Below the pieces are notes generated by a model. The model made no database searches, was not told the origin of the DNA, and saw only the letters and a list, made by a program, of their open reading frames with translations. A program made the position numbers and the translations under genes. Below, one piece after another: positions 9,319 to 18,782 of a stretch of DNA of 64,000 bases; position 1 is the stretch's first letter; each line of letters starts with the position of its first letter. This stretch comes from Bacteroidota bacterium (GTDB lineage Bacteria; Bacteroidota; Ignavibacteria; Ignavibacteriales; Ignavibacteriaceae), in NCBI GenBank assembly GCA_021777835.1, contig JAJYDC010000007.1:1-64000 (forward strand), given 5' to 3'.

Positions 9319-9746
9319 GAATTGCGCCTAAAAAAAACATAATTATTTGTATTATTGTACCTCTTTATGATAACTCAGCCCCAAAAAACTCTACGAAATA
9401 GCGTAGGTTTTAGCCCATTTTTTCCTCTCAGTGCCTCGATCTTCCTATCTACCCTGCATTTACCTATACCCATAAATAAAACCCCCCTCAGAATCGATTT
9501 TCACATATTTTCCCGTTAATGAAATCTTCATTTTCTAATGTTTTTAATTTACACGTTTTAAAAGAATAGCGTCCCCCTTTCCATATAGACCTCAAATAAA
9601 TTCCAATCCAAATAGAATTGATACCCCCACAACCCAAGCGGGGTTTGCTTTCTTGCCAAGAATGGATACTTTTTGTACTAAGACAAAGGTATATATAAAA
9701 AAAAGCCACCTACGGCATTGTCAATTAAATTCACTCAAGTTCCTTA
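9319..9746. other. Intergenic region without a supportable gene
   Basis: About 430 bases. Short open frames exist on the reverse strand (for example 9709 to 9488), but they lack a ribosome site and protein-like composition. A small stem (CTACG, loop AAATAG, CGTAG) lies near 9391..9406. I see no RNA gene or complete mobile element here. Confidence 0.4.
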
Positions 9747-9784
9747 TAAAACAAAAAACCCTCAAAATGATTCATTTTGAGGGT
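9747..9784 (-). terminator. Rho-independent terminator of the tRNA-Lys gene
   Basis: Perfect 13-bp stem (ACCCTCAAAATGA against its complement, 9758..9784). On the reverse strand it is followed by TTTTTTGTTTTA, immediately downstream of the tRNA. This is a textbook intrinsic terminator. Confidence 0.9.
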
Positions 9785-9791
9785 TTCCATG

Positions 9792-9864
9792 TGCACCCTG
9801 CGGGATTCGAACCCGCGACCTGCTGATTAAGAGTCAGATGCTCTACCAACTGAGCTAAGGGTGC
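9792..9864 (-). tRNA. tRNA-Lys, anticodon CTT
   Basis: The reverse strand folds as a complete 73-base tRNA: 7-bp acceptor (GCACCCT with AGGGTGC), D arm (GCTCAGTTGGTAGAGC), anticodon loop CTCTTAA giving anticodon CTT, and T arm GCGGG-TTCGAAT-CCCGC. The first anticodon-stem pair is T-C, a minor mismatch. No CCA is encoded, since the bases after A73 are CAT. It reads AAG codons. Confidence 0.96.
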
Positions 9865-9957
9865 GGGGCAAAATTAATCAAATTTGATTCTCTATCAAAA
9901 TTTTTGAGGTCGTCTTTTTAATCTTTTATATCGAATTGCTATGAATCTGTGTGATTA

Positions 9958-9986
9958 TATTGAGGCGGCAGAAAGCCGCCTCAATA
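9958..9986 (-). terminator. Strong GC-rich hairpin after the cytochrome gene
   Basis: Perfect 12-bp stem (TATTGAGGCGGC, loop AGAAA, then the complement) 16 bases past the cytochrome stop codon. No T-run follows on the reverse strand, so it may be a terminator, an mRNA-stabilising 3' end, or both. Confidence 0.6.
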
Positions 9987-10002
9987 TCTTACTCTAAGAA
10001 GG

Positions 10003-11199
10003 TTATTTACTAGGCATGTCGAATTTATTGTCAGCTATCTCTGCGTTAGCAGAAATTTTATTGAAGTTCATTGTCTGATTGAAATCGTATCCCGCTGTGT
10101 GCACAGTAAACGGAATTAAAACACCATCAACATTTTTGTAATCATTATAATCAGTTTGAACTTGAATATTGCCGAGCGGTGTCTGATTGTATTGAATCTT
10201 CCTAATCAATAGTCCGCTGTTTACATCAAAGTATAACTTATAGCTTAAATATTGCGATAGCGATCCCTTAACTTCGTATGCAGTGTCTTTGTCTACAATT
10301 ACAACATCGCTGAATCTTAAATTTGTAAAGTCCTTATCAAAGCTGATGTCTCTATAAAATTGTGCGGCATCTTTCAAAAGATTCAAATCATCGCCCTTAA
10401 TTTCATCCTGCCTTTGTCCTGACTTGAACCATCCGACTTCTCCGTTAAACCCTCTTGAATATTCACCCCAATGATTCTGACCTACGGTTAAAATTTTATC
10501 CGGCGCCTTTTGATATATTGTAATAGGAGTTTCCTTTCCGTCTTCATTAAGTGTGGTGCCTTCAAATGTTAACGAAGTTATTTTTTGAAATGCTTCTTTT
10601 CCGCCGATTGCTTTTATATATTTTGCTATTATTTCTCCTACGGTGTTTAATCTATTTGGCACCGTTATGTCCTTTTCATTTCTGTCTTCTCTTTTTAGGG
10701 GAAGTTTTAATAATGCAGGTACGGTTTCAGGATTTAAATTACCGTGATGACATGTAAAACATGTTACCTCTTGATGCCCCATGAAATGATGTTTGTTAAT
10801 GTCATTCATCATTTCGATCATCTTTCGTGCCTTTTTCTTACCTGATTTCTTGTCGCTGTCAAATTCCCAGCCTTTTGTTTTGTCGTAAACATGGCAGCTG
10901 CGGCAATTAGCGCCAAGTGACGCTTCGATGAATCTCATTGTCGGTATAAGCCGCGAAGCAGGTAATCCCTTAAATACTTTTATGTTCTTGTATACTTTCT
11001 CCGCTGGCTTGTCTCCTTCTGAATCGGAGTAATGCTTCGCTGTAACTTTCTTAGTAGTTAATTTATCTCTATCCGAACGTGAATCATTCTTTATAGTGTT
11101 TGGATCTTTACCTGCAATTGCCCACGCGTAAGAAAAGGAAATTATCAAAATGCCGGTAAGTAAAAGGATCGTTTTGCCCAAAGATTTTTTGTATGCCAT
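10003..11199 (-). CDS. Two-heme c-type cytochrome with LolA-like C-terminal domain
   Basis: N-terminal signal or anchor helix (about residues 9-28). Two heme-binding sites follow: CRSCH at residues 99-103 and CFTCH at 147-151. The surrounding sequence (KNIKVFKGLPASRLIPTM, ARKMIEMMNDINKHHF) matches the domain shared with photosynthetic reaction-centre cytochrome c subunits, which is also widespread in non-phototrophs. From about residue 180 onward there are no further hemes. That part reads as a beta-rich domain like outer-membrane lipoprotein carrier proteins (TYEVKGSLSQYLSYKLYFDV). It probably sits in the periplasm and carries electrons; the C-terminal domain may bind a lipid or hydrophobic ligand. 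It stands alone, with no neighbouring oxidase or reductase. Confidence 0.78.
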   Translation of the reverse strand: MAYKKSLGKTILLLTGILIISFSYAWAIAGKDPNTIKNDSRSDRDKLTTKKVTAKHYSDSEGDKPAEKVYKNIKVFKGLPASRLIPTMRFIEASLGANCRSCHVYDKTKGWEFDSDKKSGKKKARKMIEMMNDINKHHFMGHQEVTCFTCHHGNLNPETVPALLKLPLKREDRNEKDITVPNRLNTVGEIIAKYIKAIGGKEAFQKITSLTFEGTTLNEDGKETPITIYQKAPDKILTVGQNHWGEYSRGFNGEVGWFKSGQRQDEIKGDDLNLLKDAAQFYRDISFDKDFTNLRFSDVVIVDKDTAYEVKGSLSQYLSYKLYFDVNSGLLIRKIQYNQTPLGNIQVQTDYNDYKNVDGVLIPFTVHTAGYDFNQTMNFNKISANAEIADNKFDMPSK

Positions 11200-11297
11200 G
11201 CGCCGCCTCTAATTGATTATAGTGTATTTTACTTAAAACGAATATAATAATAAGTAGTTCAGAAAAAAGTGATGATGTTAATCGGTAAGTTTTAAGA

Positions 11298-12539
11298 TCA
11301 CAGGAATATAATGAATGGGAGATGTAAAAGTGCCCATATGCCGTATCGTATATATGTCTCTTTCCTTATATCTTTTGCCTGCACTGCAAAATAAATTGCT
11401 TTTATGATCGTATTGCTCATCATTGCCATTATAATTGCCGATATAATTATAGGCTCCAATGGTTTTGCGCCTTGAACTAAAGATAGTATGAATGGGTCTA
11501 TGTCTGTTACTCCTACAACTGCCGAGAGTGTTAAAAGCCCCCCGCTGCCAAAATAGTTCTTTACTAGAATAGTAACCACAGAAAGAATTACAAACAAAGC
11601 TGCAAAAAATATAGCCGGCTTAATTTCAAATGGATTTTGAAGTGTCGAAACAGAATGTACTCCGGGTTGAGGATTCTTTGATTTTAGCCCAAATGAAAGT
11701 GCAATTCCGATTATTGTTAGCAAAGCAAATTTCCACCACAATAAGTATATGCTTGAAGGATTGATTATTCCAATTATTATTAAGATTCTTATATACATTA
11801 CACTGCTTGCAAGTAGCGATGCCTGTAAAGCGTTTCCGCTTTGCTCCGGATTGTTTTTTGCTATTCTTCCTACAGCAATGCTAACCGCCGTACTCGATAC
11901 AATCCCCCCAAGCAATCCAGAAAGCCATAAGCCTACTTTTCCGCCGAATTTTTTCATGAGGAAGTATCCGACGAATCCTATCGTCGATACCATGATTACA
12001 TATTCCCAAATATTTTTAGGGTTAAGATTGAATTGAGTATAATTTTGATCGGGCAGCGCAGGCAGAATTATTATTGTTATAAGTAAGAATTTTATGACTG
12101 CAAGTAATTCAGTTTTATCTAATCGCTCAACCCAGCTTTCAAGCTCGGCTTTTTCGGATAGAAGAAATGTAGCAATGATGCCTAATGCCATCGGAAGCCA
12201 TATATCCGCCAGCATTGACAGCGCCCCAATGGTAAATGTTAAAAGAGCTGCTACTTCGCTTGTTGTCCCTGACTTACCTTCTTTTAATTTTGAAATATAT
12301 CCCATTAGTGCAAGCGCTGCTATTGAAATCATTCCCGCGGGTAAAGCGAATGTTACATTTATATGAAAAAGCCATCCGCAGGCAAAACCAAATAAACTAA
12401 TTAAGGTATAAGTTCTTACTCCGGCGAAAAGTCTGCTTTTTCTTTCACCGCCTGATCGCTCTCTTTCAAGTCCGATTAGAAATCCTAGCGCTAAGGCAAT
12501 AACAAATCTAATTTCGTATGTCCATTGAAATAAATTCAA
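11298..12539 (-). CDS. MgtC/SapB-DUF4010 family membrane protein
   Basis: Multi-helix membrane protein. The N-terminal part carries the MgtC signature (ALGFLIGLERERSGG, then FAGVRTYTLISLFGF) and the C-terminal half matches DUF4010 (LSGLLGGIVSSTAVSIAVG). MgtC-like proteins are tied to Mg2+ limitation and membrane potential; the activity of the DUF4010 fusion is unknown. The open frame reaches back to a TTG at 12611, overlapping the upstream permease by 50 bases. The TTG at 12539 avoids the overlap and keeps the whole domain, so it is given here, without a clear SD in either case. Likely in one transcript with the ABC genes upstream. Confidence 0.8.
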   Translation of the reverse strand: MNLFQWTYEIRFVIALALGFLIGLERERSGGERKSRLFAGVRTYTLISLFGFACGWLFHINVTFALPAGMISIAALALMGYISKLKEGKSGTTSEVAALLTFTIGALSMLADIWLPMALGIIATFLLSEKAELESWVERLDKTELLAVIKFLLITIIILPALPDQNYTQFNLNPKNIWEYVIMVSTIGFVGYFLMKKFGGKVGLWLSGLLGGIVSSTAVSIAVGRIAKNNPEQSGNALQASLLASSVMYIRILIIIGIINPSSIYLLWWKFALLTIIGIALSFGLKSKNPQPGVHSVSTLQNPFEIKPAIFFAALFVILSVVTILVKNYFGSGGLLTLSAVVGVTDIDPFILSLVQGAKPLEPIIISAIIMAMMSNTIIKAIYFAVQAKDIRKETYIRYGIWALLHLPFIIFL

Positions 12540-12561
12540 AATATTTAATAATTTAAATAAA

Positions 12562-13872
12562 TTATAAAATAGTACCTCGTTTAAATTTCCATAAACTAAC
12601 CAGATTAACAACTGCTGCTATCCCGATAAGGGCACCAAGATAGGGAAGTATATCAATAAACCCATACCCGTTCCATAACACCTTCAAGAACCCTTCAACT
12701 GCCCAGTATACAATTGTCAACTTGCTTATGACTTGTATAAAAGGCGGCAGTATAAATGTCGGAAACCACGCGCCTCCCACGGCACTCATCGTCAATACTA
12801 AAAATGTTCCCAGCCCGTTTGCCTGTGCCGCAGTTTTGCAGAATGCCGCAAGGAGCATCCCGAAAGCTGTACTTGCTGCTGAGGCTGCAATTATCATCAA
12901 TACTAAATTTAAGAAGTTGGAAAAAATATTAATATTGAAAAGTAAATAACCCAAAAAAAAGAGAACAAAAAGCTGTATGCATCCGAGTGAAATATTATAT
13001 AAATATTTGCTCCACAGAATTTGTACTCTCGAAATCGGGGAAGATAATATCCTTAGTATTACTCCGCTTTTGCTTTCATCAAATAGGGAAGTTGAAGTTC
13101 CTGTCAATGTAAATAGAAGAAACATTACTGCCCAGCCTCCTACACTCCTTGTAGCATCCGGACTTGTTACGTTTGCCCCGACTAGCTGTTTTTTATCCAT
13201 TTGAAGTATATTGCTGAAAAAATTTCCTGCTTTCCGGGAAGTATCTGAATCGACTGAATCTGTATATGCAAATTGCATCCCGTGAAGAATTTCAGCCGTA
13301 TCGACTTTGTAATATTTGCTTATGACTGAAGCTATCTGCTTGTTGAAATTTGATCCCTTTTCCATTCCCAAATATCCCTCTGCTTTTCTTTGCATACTTG
13401 AGATAAACACGCTAGGGATTTCTGTCATTATAGTTTGCGTAAGCAGCCCTTGAATCATTTGCATTTCAATATTGTTCTTGGGGTCATAATAGAATTTCAG
13501 TCTTAAGGATGTAGATGTGTCGGTGAATGCATCCGCCGGAATAACTAGAGCAGCCGAAGCATTCCCCCTTCGTATGAAGTCTTTTACGGAGTTTGTATCA
13601 AACGTAACTTTTTTCCCCTGATCATTTGTATAAGTTTTTATCAATTGAAATGTGGAACTTGTATCAAGTGCAGTCTCAATTTTCTTTGCAACAGTTGCGT
13701 TGCTGCTGTTTATAAAAGCTAATCGGATTCCCTGCGGAGAACCTCCGCCGCTGAAAATTGACCCGAATATATAAATTAATACTATTGGTACCAGAAATGT
13801 CAAACCTACAGCGGGCTTGTCGTGCCAGAATAAAATATAATCTTTCTTTATAAGTTTCAGAATGGTTTTCAA
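12562..13872 (-). CDS. ABC-2 type exporter permease
   Basis: 436 residues. One membrane helix near the N-terminus (residues 22-42, VGLTFLVPIVLIYIFG) is followed by a large extracytoplasmic loop (about 45-240). Five more helices fill the C-terminal half, with the ABC-2 pattern SPISRVQILWSKYLYN. This is the layout of drug, lipid or peptide export permeases. Its start overlaps the end of the ATPase gene by 4 bases (ATGA), so the two are translationally coupled. The substrate is not readable. Confidence 0.87.
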   Translation of the reverse strand: MKTILKLIKKDYILFWHDKPAVGLTFLVPIVLIYIFGSIFSGGGSPQGIRLAFINSSNATVAKKIETALDTSSTFQLIKTYTNDQGKKVTFDTNSVKDFIRRGNASAALVIPADAFTDTSTSLRLKFYYDPKNNIEMQMIQGLLTQTIMTEIPSVFISSMQRKAEGYLGMEKGSNFNKQIASVISKYYKVDTAEILHGMQFAYTDSVDSDTSRKAGNFFSNILQMDKKQLVGANVTSPDATRSVGGWAVMFLLFTLTGTSTSLFDESKSGVILRILSSPISRVQILWSKYLYNISLGCIQLFVLFFLGYLLFNINIFSNFLNLVLMIIAASAASTAFGMLLAAFCKTAAQANGLGTFLVLTMSAVGGAWFPTFILPPFIQVISKLTIVYWAVEGFLKVLWNGYGFIDILPYLGALIGIAAVVNLVSLWKFKRGTIL

Positions 13873-14786
13873 TCTCTTAGTCTCCTTCCTGTTAAATGAA
13901 GGAATAAGGCTTCTAATGAGGGCTTCTTAATTTCGATTGACTCGTAATTAATCCCGTTTTCCTCCATTGATGCAAAAAAATCAGAAAGTTTTAATTTATT
14001 AGTCGGCTTTAATTCGTACTTGTCCTGTTCATTAATTATTTCTCCGAATGTTTGAAAGAGTCCTGTCTTTTTTTCTGTTAAATGATTTTTATTAATCAGA
14101 ATTGTTTGACTGTAATGAAGCTCTCCCAGCAGCGTTTCAAGCACTCCGGTAGTAATAATTTTCCCGAAATCTATAATGGCAATCCTGCTGCAAAGCCGTT
14201 CGGCTTCTTCCATATAATGTGTCGTGTAGATAATTGTTTTCCCTTGCTCATTTAATTTTATGAGATATTCGAATATTGCGTTTCGTGATTGAGGGTCAAC
14301 TCCTACTGTAGGTTCGTCGCATAAAATTATTTGCGGGTCATGAAGTAGGCTTGCCGCAAGATTTAACCTCCTCTTCATTCCGCCTGAAAATGTTTTTACT
14401 TTATCTTTTTTCCTGTCGTAAAGCTGAACCATATTCAATTTATCGGCGACTACATTTTTTAAGGTGTTTTTCTTTATATTGAAAAAAGAGCCGAATATTT
14501 CAAGATTATCCTGCGCAGATAGGTCATCGTATAGCGCTAAAGTTTGAGGTACCAAACCTATTTTTCGCCTGATATCCAAATTCTCGATAGAGATCTTTTC
14601 ACCGTCTATAAGTATTTCCCCTTCATCCGCATTAATATAACCGACAAGCAGATTCATAAGAGTAGACTTGCCTGCGCCGTTAGGACCGAGGAGTCCAAAT
14701 AGTTCTTTCTCATTAATTTCTAGGGAGATGTTGTCAAGTGCGGTAATGTTCGTGAACTTTTTTGTGATGTTCTTTATAGAGATCAT
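13869..14786 (-). CDS. ABC transporter ATP-binding protein
   Basis: Complete nucleotide-binding domain: Walker A GPNGAGKST, Q-loop region VPQTLALYDDL, signature FSGGMKRRL, Walker B IILCDEP, and His switch TTHYMEEAERL. The last about 90 residues form a regulatory tail common in ABC-2 exporter ATPases. Coupled by a 4-base overlap to the permease. About 140 bases separate it from the next gene upstream, enough for a promoter. Confidence 0.93.
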   Translation of the reverse strand: MISIKNITKKFTNITALDNISLEINEKELFGLLGPNGAGKSTLMNLLVGYINADEGEILIDGEKISIENLDIRRKIGLVPQTLALYDDLSAQDNLEIFGSFFNIKKNTLKNVVADKLNMVQLYDRKKDKVKTFSGGMKRRLNLAASLLHDPQIILCDEPTVGVDPQSRNAIFEYLIKLNEQGKTIIYTTHYMEEAERLCSRIAIIDFGKIITTGVLETLLGELHYSQTILINKNHLTEKKTGLFQTFGEIINEQDKYELKPTNKLKLSDFFASMEENGINYESIEIKKPSLEALFLHLTGRRLRD

Positions 14787-14928
14787 TTATTTTCCGTGTC
14801 TTTGTTTTAATGCGGATTTAAATAGCTCAATAAATTATTTGGATTTAACTATGTTTCGTAAAAGAAAAGCGCAAATGAATCACTATTGTCGTCGTTTTCA
14901 ATCTTCGTATTTTGTTATAAAATATATT

Positions 14929-16275
14929 CTAATGCATAAATGGGAAATCTTTAATAATATAAGCCCGGACAAAAAACACTAACGTTCCGATTAACATAAT
15001 TAAAATTCCTCCAAGTGCAAAGTACATTCCGGTCGAAAAAAATAAGCCTAGCCACATTAAAATAGCCACTAGCGCCGGTAAAGGATAAAGCCACATCTTA
15101 AATGGGAAAAATTCTGCCGGTTTATTCTTTCTTAGTATAATAATTCCAACTGCTTGTCCTATGAACTGAACTAATATTCTCATTGCAAGTATTGCGCTTA
15201 TCACTTCCTTTAGTCTGAACAAAAGGCTGAATACAAAAGCAATTGCTCCGAGTGTTAAAAGTGAAACGTTGGGAAAGTGCTTCTTAGGATGTACCCGTGA
15301 AAATATGTTGAAAAATGTACCATCAACTGCCGCAGCATATGGAATTCGAGAGTATCCAAGCAGTGCTGAAAATAAAGACGAGAATGCAATCCATAATATC
15401 AGGACTGTCGCAACTATTGCGGCTTTAGAGCCGTAGATTTTTTCCACAAAACTGCTGACTATGAATTTCGAGTTCATTGCTTCACGCCAGGGAATTACTC
15501 CGAGTACACTAAGCTGCATCGCAAAGTATAATACCGCAATTCCGCCTATCGAAATGAAGATACTTTTGGGAATGTTTTTCTGAGGTTCTTTTAATTCTTC
15601 TCCTAAATTACAAATGTTATAGTATCCTAAGTAAGTATAAATCGTCTGGACTGAAGCACTACCAAGACCTACAAAAAAGATAAAGGAGAAATTAAAAGCG
15701 CCTTTAGGGAAGTCAAATGCTAGCTTAGGATTGAAATGCGTCGCTCCGCCGAATATTAACCAGAGCATAGTAGCTATAACCCCAATCCAAAGGAACAATG
15801 AGATTTTCCCTACCGTAGTTATCTTTCTGTATAATAGAATAACTATTGCAATAACTAATAGACCCGAGACAATTTTTTGTCCTATTGCGCCGAGTGGAAA
15901 AAGGAATGTAAAATATTGCGAGAATCCAATGGCGCCTGAGGCTACTACAAGAGGAGCCTGAAATATGGTCTGCCATATTAATAGGAAAGAGAATAACTTT
16001 CCCCAGCTTGTCGGTCCGTAAATTTCTTTTAGAAAAACATAACTTCCGCCTGCACTCGGCATCGCAGCACCTAACTCACTCCATACAAAGCCGTCCATTA
16101 ATGCAAGTAAAGCACCTAGTACCCATGCGAGCATGCTTTGCGGTCCGTTCATCTCCTTAATAACTATTGGAAGAACGATAAACGGACCGATCCCAATCAT
16201 GTCGATCATGTTAAGAGCGGTGGCTTCCTTAAGCCCTAATCCGCGTTCGAGTTTTGTTTGTATTTTCTCGCCGAT
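14929..16275 (-). CDS. APC-superfamily amino-acid permease with no standard start codon for its N-terminus
   Basis: About 12 membrane helices. The APC hallmark MIDMIGIGPFIVLPIVI comes first, and the protein body has the LATE/CAT-like pattern. The first ATG in frame is at 16209, but that cuts into helix 1. Upstream, in the same frame and before the stop at 16293, the sequence encodes GEKIQTKLERGLGLKEATAL, the expected cytoplasmic N-terminus. No ATG, GTG or TTG exists in that stretch. An ATC at 16275 lies 8 bases after an AGGA (16287..16284), so either a rare start codon or a mutated ATG is likely. 16275 is given as the probable true start; 16209 is the conservative one. Only 15 bases separate this start from the preceding permease gene. 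Confidence 0.75.
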   Translation of the reverse strand: MGEKIQTKLERGLGLKEATALNMIDMIGIGPFIVLPIVIKEMNGPQSMLAWVLGALLALMDGFVWSELGAAMPSAGGSYVFLKEIYGPTSWGKLFSFLLIWQTIFQAPLVVASGAIGFSQYFTFLFPLGAIGQKIVSGLLVIAIVILLYRKITTVGKISLFLWIGVIATMLWLIFGGATHFNPKLAFDFPKGAFNFSFIFFVGLGSASVQTIYTYLGYYNICNLGEELKEPQKNIPKSIFISIGGIAVLYFAMQLSVLGVIPWREAMNSKFIVSSFVEKIYGSKAAIVATVLILWIAFSSLFSALLGYSRIPYAAAVDGTFFNIFSRVHPKKHFPNVSLLTLGAIAFVFSLLFRLKEVISAILAMRILVQFIGQAVGIIILRKNKPAEFFPFKMWLYPLPALVAILMWLGLFFSTGMYFALGGILIMLIGTLVFFVRAYIIKDFPFMH

Positions 16276-16290
16276 AATTAAAGTCCTAAA

Positions 16291-17781
16291 TTAAAGTTCT
16301 TTTCTTAACAAACTTCTTTTATATCCGTATGAAAAATAAACCACTAAACCTATTAAAAGCCATCCTGCAAATCTTATCCACGTTATCCAGGGAAGTCCTA
16401 GTATAAGATAAAGACATGCAGCGATACCAAGCAGCGGAAGTAACGGAACCCAGGGTGTTCTGAACCCGCGTGGTCTATCCGGCTCTTTTTTGCGGAGTAT
16501 AATGATTCCGGCACATACAAGTATAAATGCGAATAAGGTTCCTATGTTTGTTAAGTCAACCATCTCATCTATAGTTGTAAACATTGCAGTAACACCTACG
16601 ATTAAACCTGTAAGTATTGTGGTAACATAGGGTGTTCTGTATTTTGGATGAACTTTTGCAAAGCTTTGGGGAAGCAGACCGTCGCGCGCCATTGAAAAAA
16701 ATATTCTTGGCTGTCCCAATTGAAATACTAGAAGTACCGCTGTATGTGCTATGACTGATCCAAATGCAATAATACCTACAAGGAAATTTCCCCAATTCTT
16801 TATATTGGCATATTGTATTGCAAGTGTTAGCGGTTCGGCTTGACTTGTTGAAAGTGTCTTTACCAACGCGGGATAAGGTATAATACCCGTAAATACTCCC
16901 GCTACTAAAATATATACTATCGTACTTACAATTAGCGAACCTATAATTCCGATCGGCAAATCCCGCTTCGGGTTCTTAACTTCTTCTGCAACTGTCGAGA
17001 CGGCATCAAAACCTATATAAGCAAAAAATACTACTGCGGCGCCTGCCTGAATTCCCGACCATCCGTTTGGAGCAAATGGTACCCAGTTAGCGGGCTTTAC
17101 GTAATGGAATCCAACCCAAATAAAAAGTCCAAGTACTGCAAGCTTAATAATTACCATAATTGTAGTTAGCCGCGAACTTTCGCGTATTCCTAATACTAAG
17201 ACTACTGTTATTAACGCAACAATTGAGAATGCTGGAAGATTGAATACAATAGGTACTCCAAAAATATGAGGGGCATGTTCAAGTAAGCCCGGTATTTTTG
17301 CGGCTGTTCGATAATCGATTGACATCCAATCTGGAATATTTATTCCGAAACCCGCAACAAATGTTTTAAAATAATTAGCCCAGCTTATTGCTACTGCAAC
17401 ATTACCGACTGCATATTCTATTATTAAATCCCAGCCTATTATCCAAGCCACAAGTTCGCCGAGTGTTCCGTAAGAATATGTATAAGCACTCCCCGAAATT
17501 GGAACCATCGCAGAAAATTCTGCATAGCATAAAGCTGCAAATCCGCAAGCTATAGCTGTTAAAACAAATGAAAGCATTAAGGCGGGTCCGGCTCCCGGTC
17601 TCATTGCATCTCCGGCTGCGGCTGTACCTATTGTCGCAAAGATTCCTGCACCGATTATTGCACCTATTCCAAGCATTACTACATCAAAAGCACCGAGTAC
17701 TCGCTTTAATTGATGTTTCGGCTCTTCTCCTTCGTGAACAAGCGCATCAAGACTTTTGGTTCTGAATAATTGTTTTAGCAA
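16291..17781 (-). CDS. APC-superfamily amino-acid permease, cationic amino-acid transporter type
   Basis: 496 residues, about 12 to 14 membrane helices. The N-terminal cytoplasmic segment LKRVLGAFDVVMLGIGAIIG leads into helix 1 with the unwound GIGAIIGAGIF motif. Later come FFAYIGFDAVSTVAEEVKNP (helix 6 to loop, typical of the CAT/YfnA group) and GQPRIFFSMARDGLLP. Family knowledge: proton- or exchange-driven amino-acid uptake at the inner membrane. It is followed closely by a second, more distant APC permease. The upstream region (17782..17947) is shared with the divergent TSUP gene. Confidence 0.9.
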   Translation of the reverse strand: MLKQLFRTKSLDALVHEGEEPKHQLKRVLGAFDVVMLGIGAIIGAGIFATIGTAAAGDAMRPGAGPALMLSFVLTAIACGFAALCYAEFSAMVPISGSAYTYSYGTLGELVAWIIGWDLIIEYAVGNVAVAISWANYFKTFVAGFGINIPDWMSIDYRTAAKIPGLLEHAPHIFGVPIVFNLPAFSIVALITVVLVLGIRESSRLTTIMVIIKLAVLGLFIWVGFHYVKPANWVPFAPNGWSGIQAGAAVVFFAYIGFDAVSTVAEEVKNPKRDLPIGIIGSLIVSTIVYILVAGVFTGIIPYPALVKTLSTSQAEPLTLAIQYANIKNWGNFLVGIIAFGSVIAHTAVLLVFQLGQPRIFFSMARDGLLPQSFAKVHPKYRTPYVTTILTGLIVGVTAMFTTIDEMVDLTNIGTLFAFILVCAGIIILRKKEPDRPRGFRTPWVPLLPLLGIAACLYLILGLPWITWIRFAGWLLIGLVVYFSYGYKRSLLRKEL

Positions 17782-17947
17782 AGGCGTTCTTCCTTATAAA
17801 ATTGATTGAACGTAAAGATTGAAATGCATCTATTTTAATATAAGTAATTTATTTTTTAGTTTGAAAGAGGTAATTATATTCATCTAATATTTATTTACTT
17901 ATTTATATATTCGTATTGCATTTTTTTGATATTATTCTGGAAATAAT

Positions 17948-18697
17948 TTGATCCCTATTCATTCGATCCTGATACTTTTCGCCTTTGGTGTAGTTGCCGG
18001 TTTTATAAATATTAACGCTGGTGGTGGCTCAATTCTAACTCTTCCTGTCTTAATCTTTCTGGGTCTTAACTCTGCTGTGGCAAACGGCACAAATAGGGTC
18101 GGAGTGTTTCTTCAAACTGCTACAGGCGTTTACTCCTTCAAAAAAGAGGATTACCACCAATTCCGTCTGAGCATGAAAATGTCTCTTCTTACTTTGCCGG
18201 GCGCAATTGCTGGCGCTTTCCTTTCAATACGAATTGGAGATGAGACTTTTCAAAAAATACTAGGCGTTATAATGATCGGAATAATTATTTCAATGATAAT
18301 TCCGAAATCAAAGAAATCAAATGTCTTGGTAGAAGACAGCAAAATTACATGGAAAATTGTTATTGCTATGGCGCTTATTGGATTTTATGGAGGGTTTATA
18401 CAGGTCGGCGTAGGTTTTTTAATTATGGCGGCATTAAATTATATAATGAGGCTGAACTTAGTTCATGTGAACATGCATAAGGTTTTTATTGTTGCAGTCT
18501 ATACTCTTCCGGCATTGTTGATTTTTATTCTACAAGGAGATGTAAATTGGAGTTACGGATTAAGCCTTGCAGCAGGAACTTCCCTCGGTGCCTTCTGGGC
18601 TGCTAAATTCTCAGTGCGCGGAGGTGAAAAATGGATTAAGGTTGTCCTAATTATTGCTGTGATCTTGATGTCCCTAAAGCTTTGGAATATCCTGTGA
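17948..18697 (+). CDS. TSUP family permease (TauE/SafE-like sulfite or sulfonate exporter)
   Basis: 249 residues with about 8 membrane helices. The characteristic NINAGGGSILTLPVLIFLGL and the second-half repeat GFYGGFIQVGVGFLIMAAL mark the TauE/SafE fold. It starts at TTG, with no SD. Known members move sulfite, sulfoacetate, thiosulfate or other organosulfur anions. The rhodanese and thioredoxin genes directly downstream favour a sulfur-compound substrate, but that is inference. Confidence 0.88.
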   Translation: MIPIHSILILFAFGVVAGFININAGGGSILTLPVLIFLGLNSAVANGTNRVGVFLQTATGVYSFKKEDYHQFRLSMKMSLLTLPGAIAGAFLSIRIGDETFQKILGVIMIGIIISMIIPKSKKSNVLVEDSKITWKIVIAMALIGFYGGFIQVGVGFLIMAALNYIMRLNLVHVNMHKVFIVAVYTLPALLIFILQGDVNWSYGLSLAAGTSLGAFWAAKFSVRGGEKWIKVVLIIAVILMSLKLWNIL

Positions 18698-18782
18698 TTT
18701 TATTCTCAGTATCTTCTTTTCGTTAAAGTATGAATCCTTTTTTTTAATTACATATCTAATTTAACATAATTGAGTGAGGCTT

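Noticed and set aside
9488-9709. A 73-residue open frame on the reverse strand between the sorting-domain gene and the tRNA
   Set aside because: No ribosome site, odd composition (many Trp, Cys, Lys without a pattern) and no partner. It is probably chance.
10003-11199. Evidence of phototrophy from the reaction-centre-like cytochrome
   Set aside because: The domain is common in non-phototrophs and no photosynthesis genes are present.
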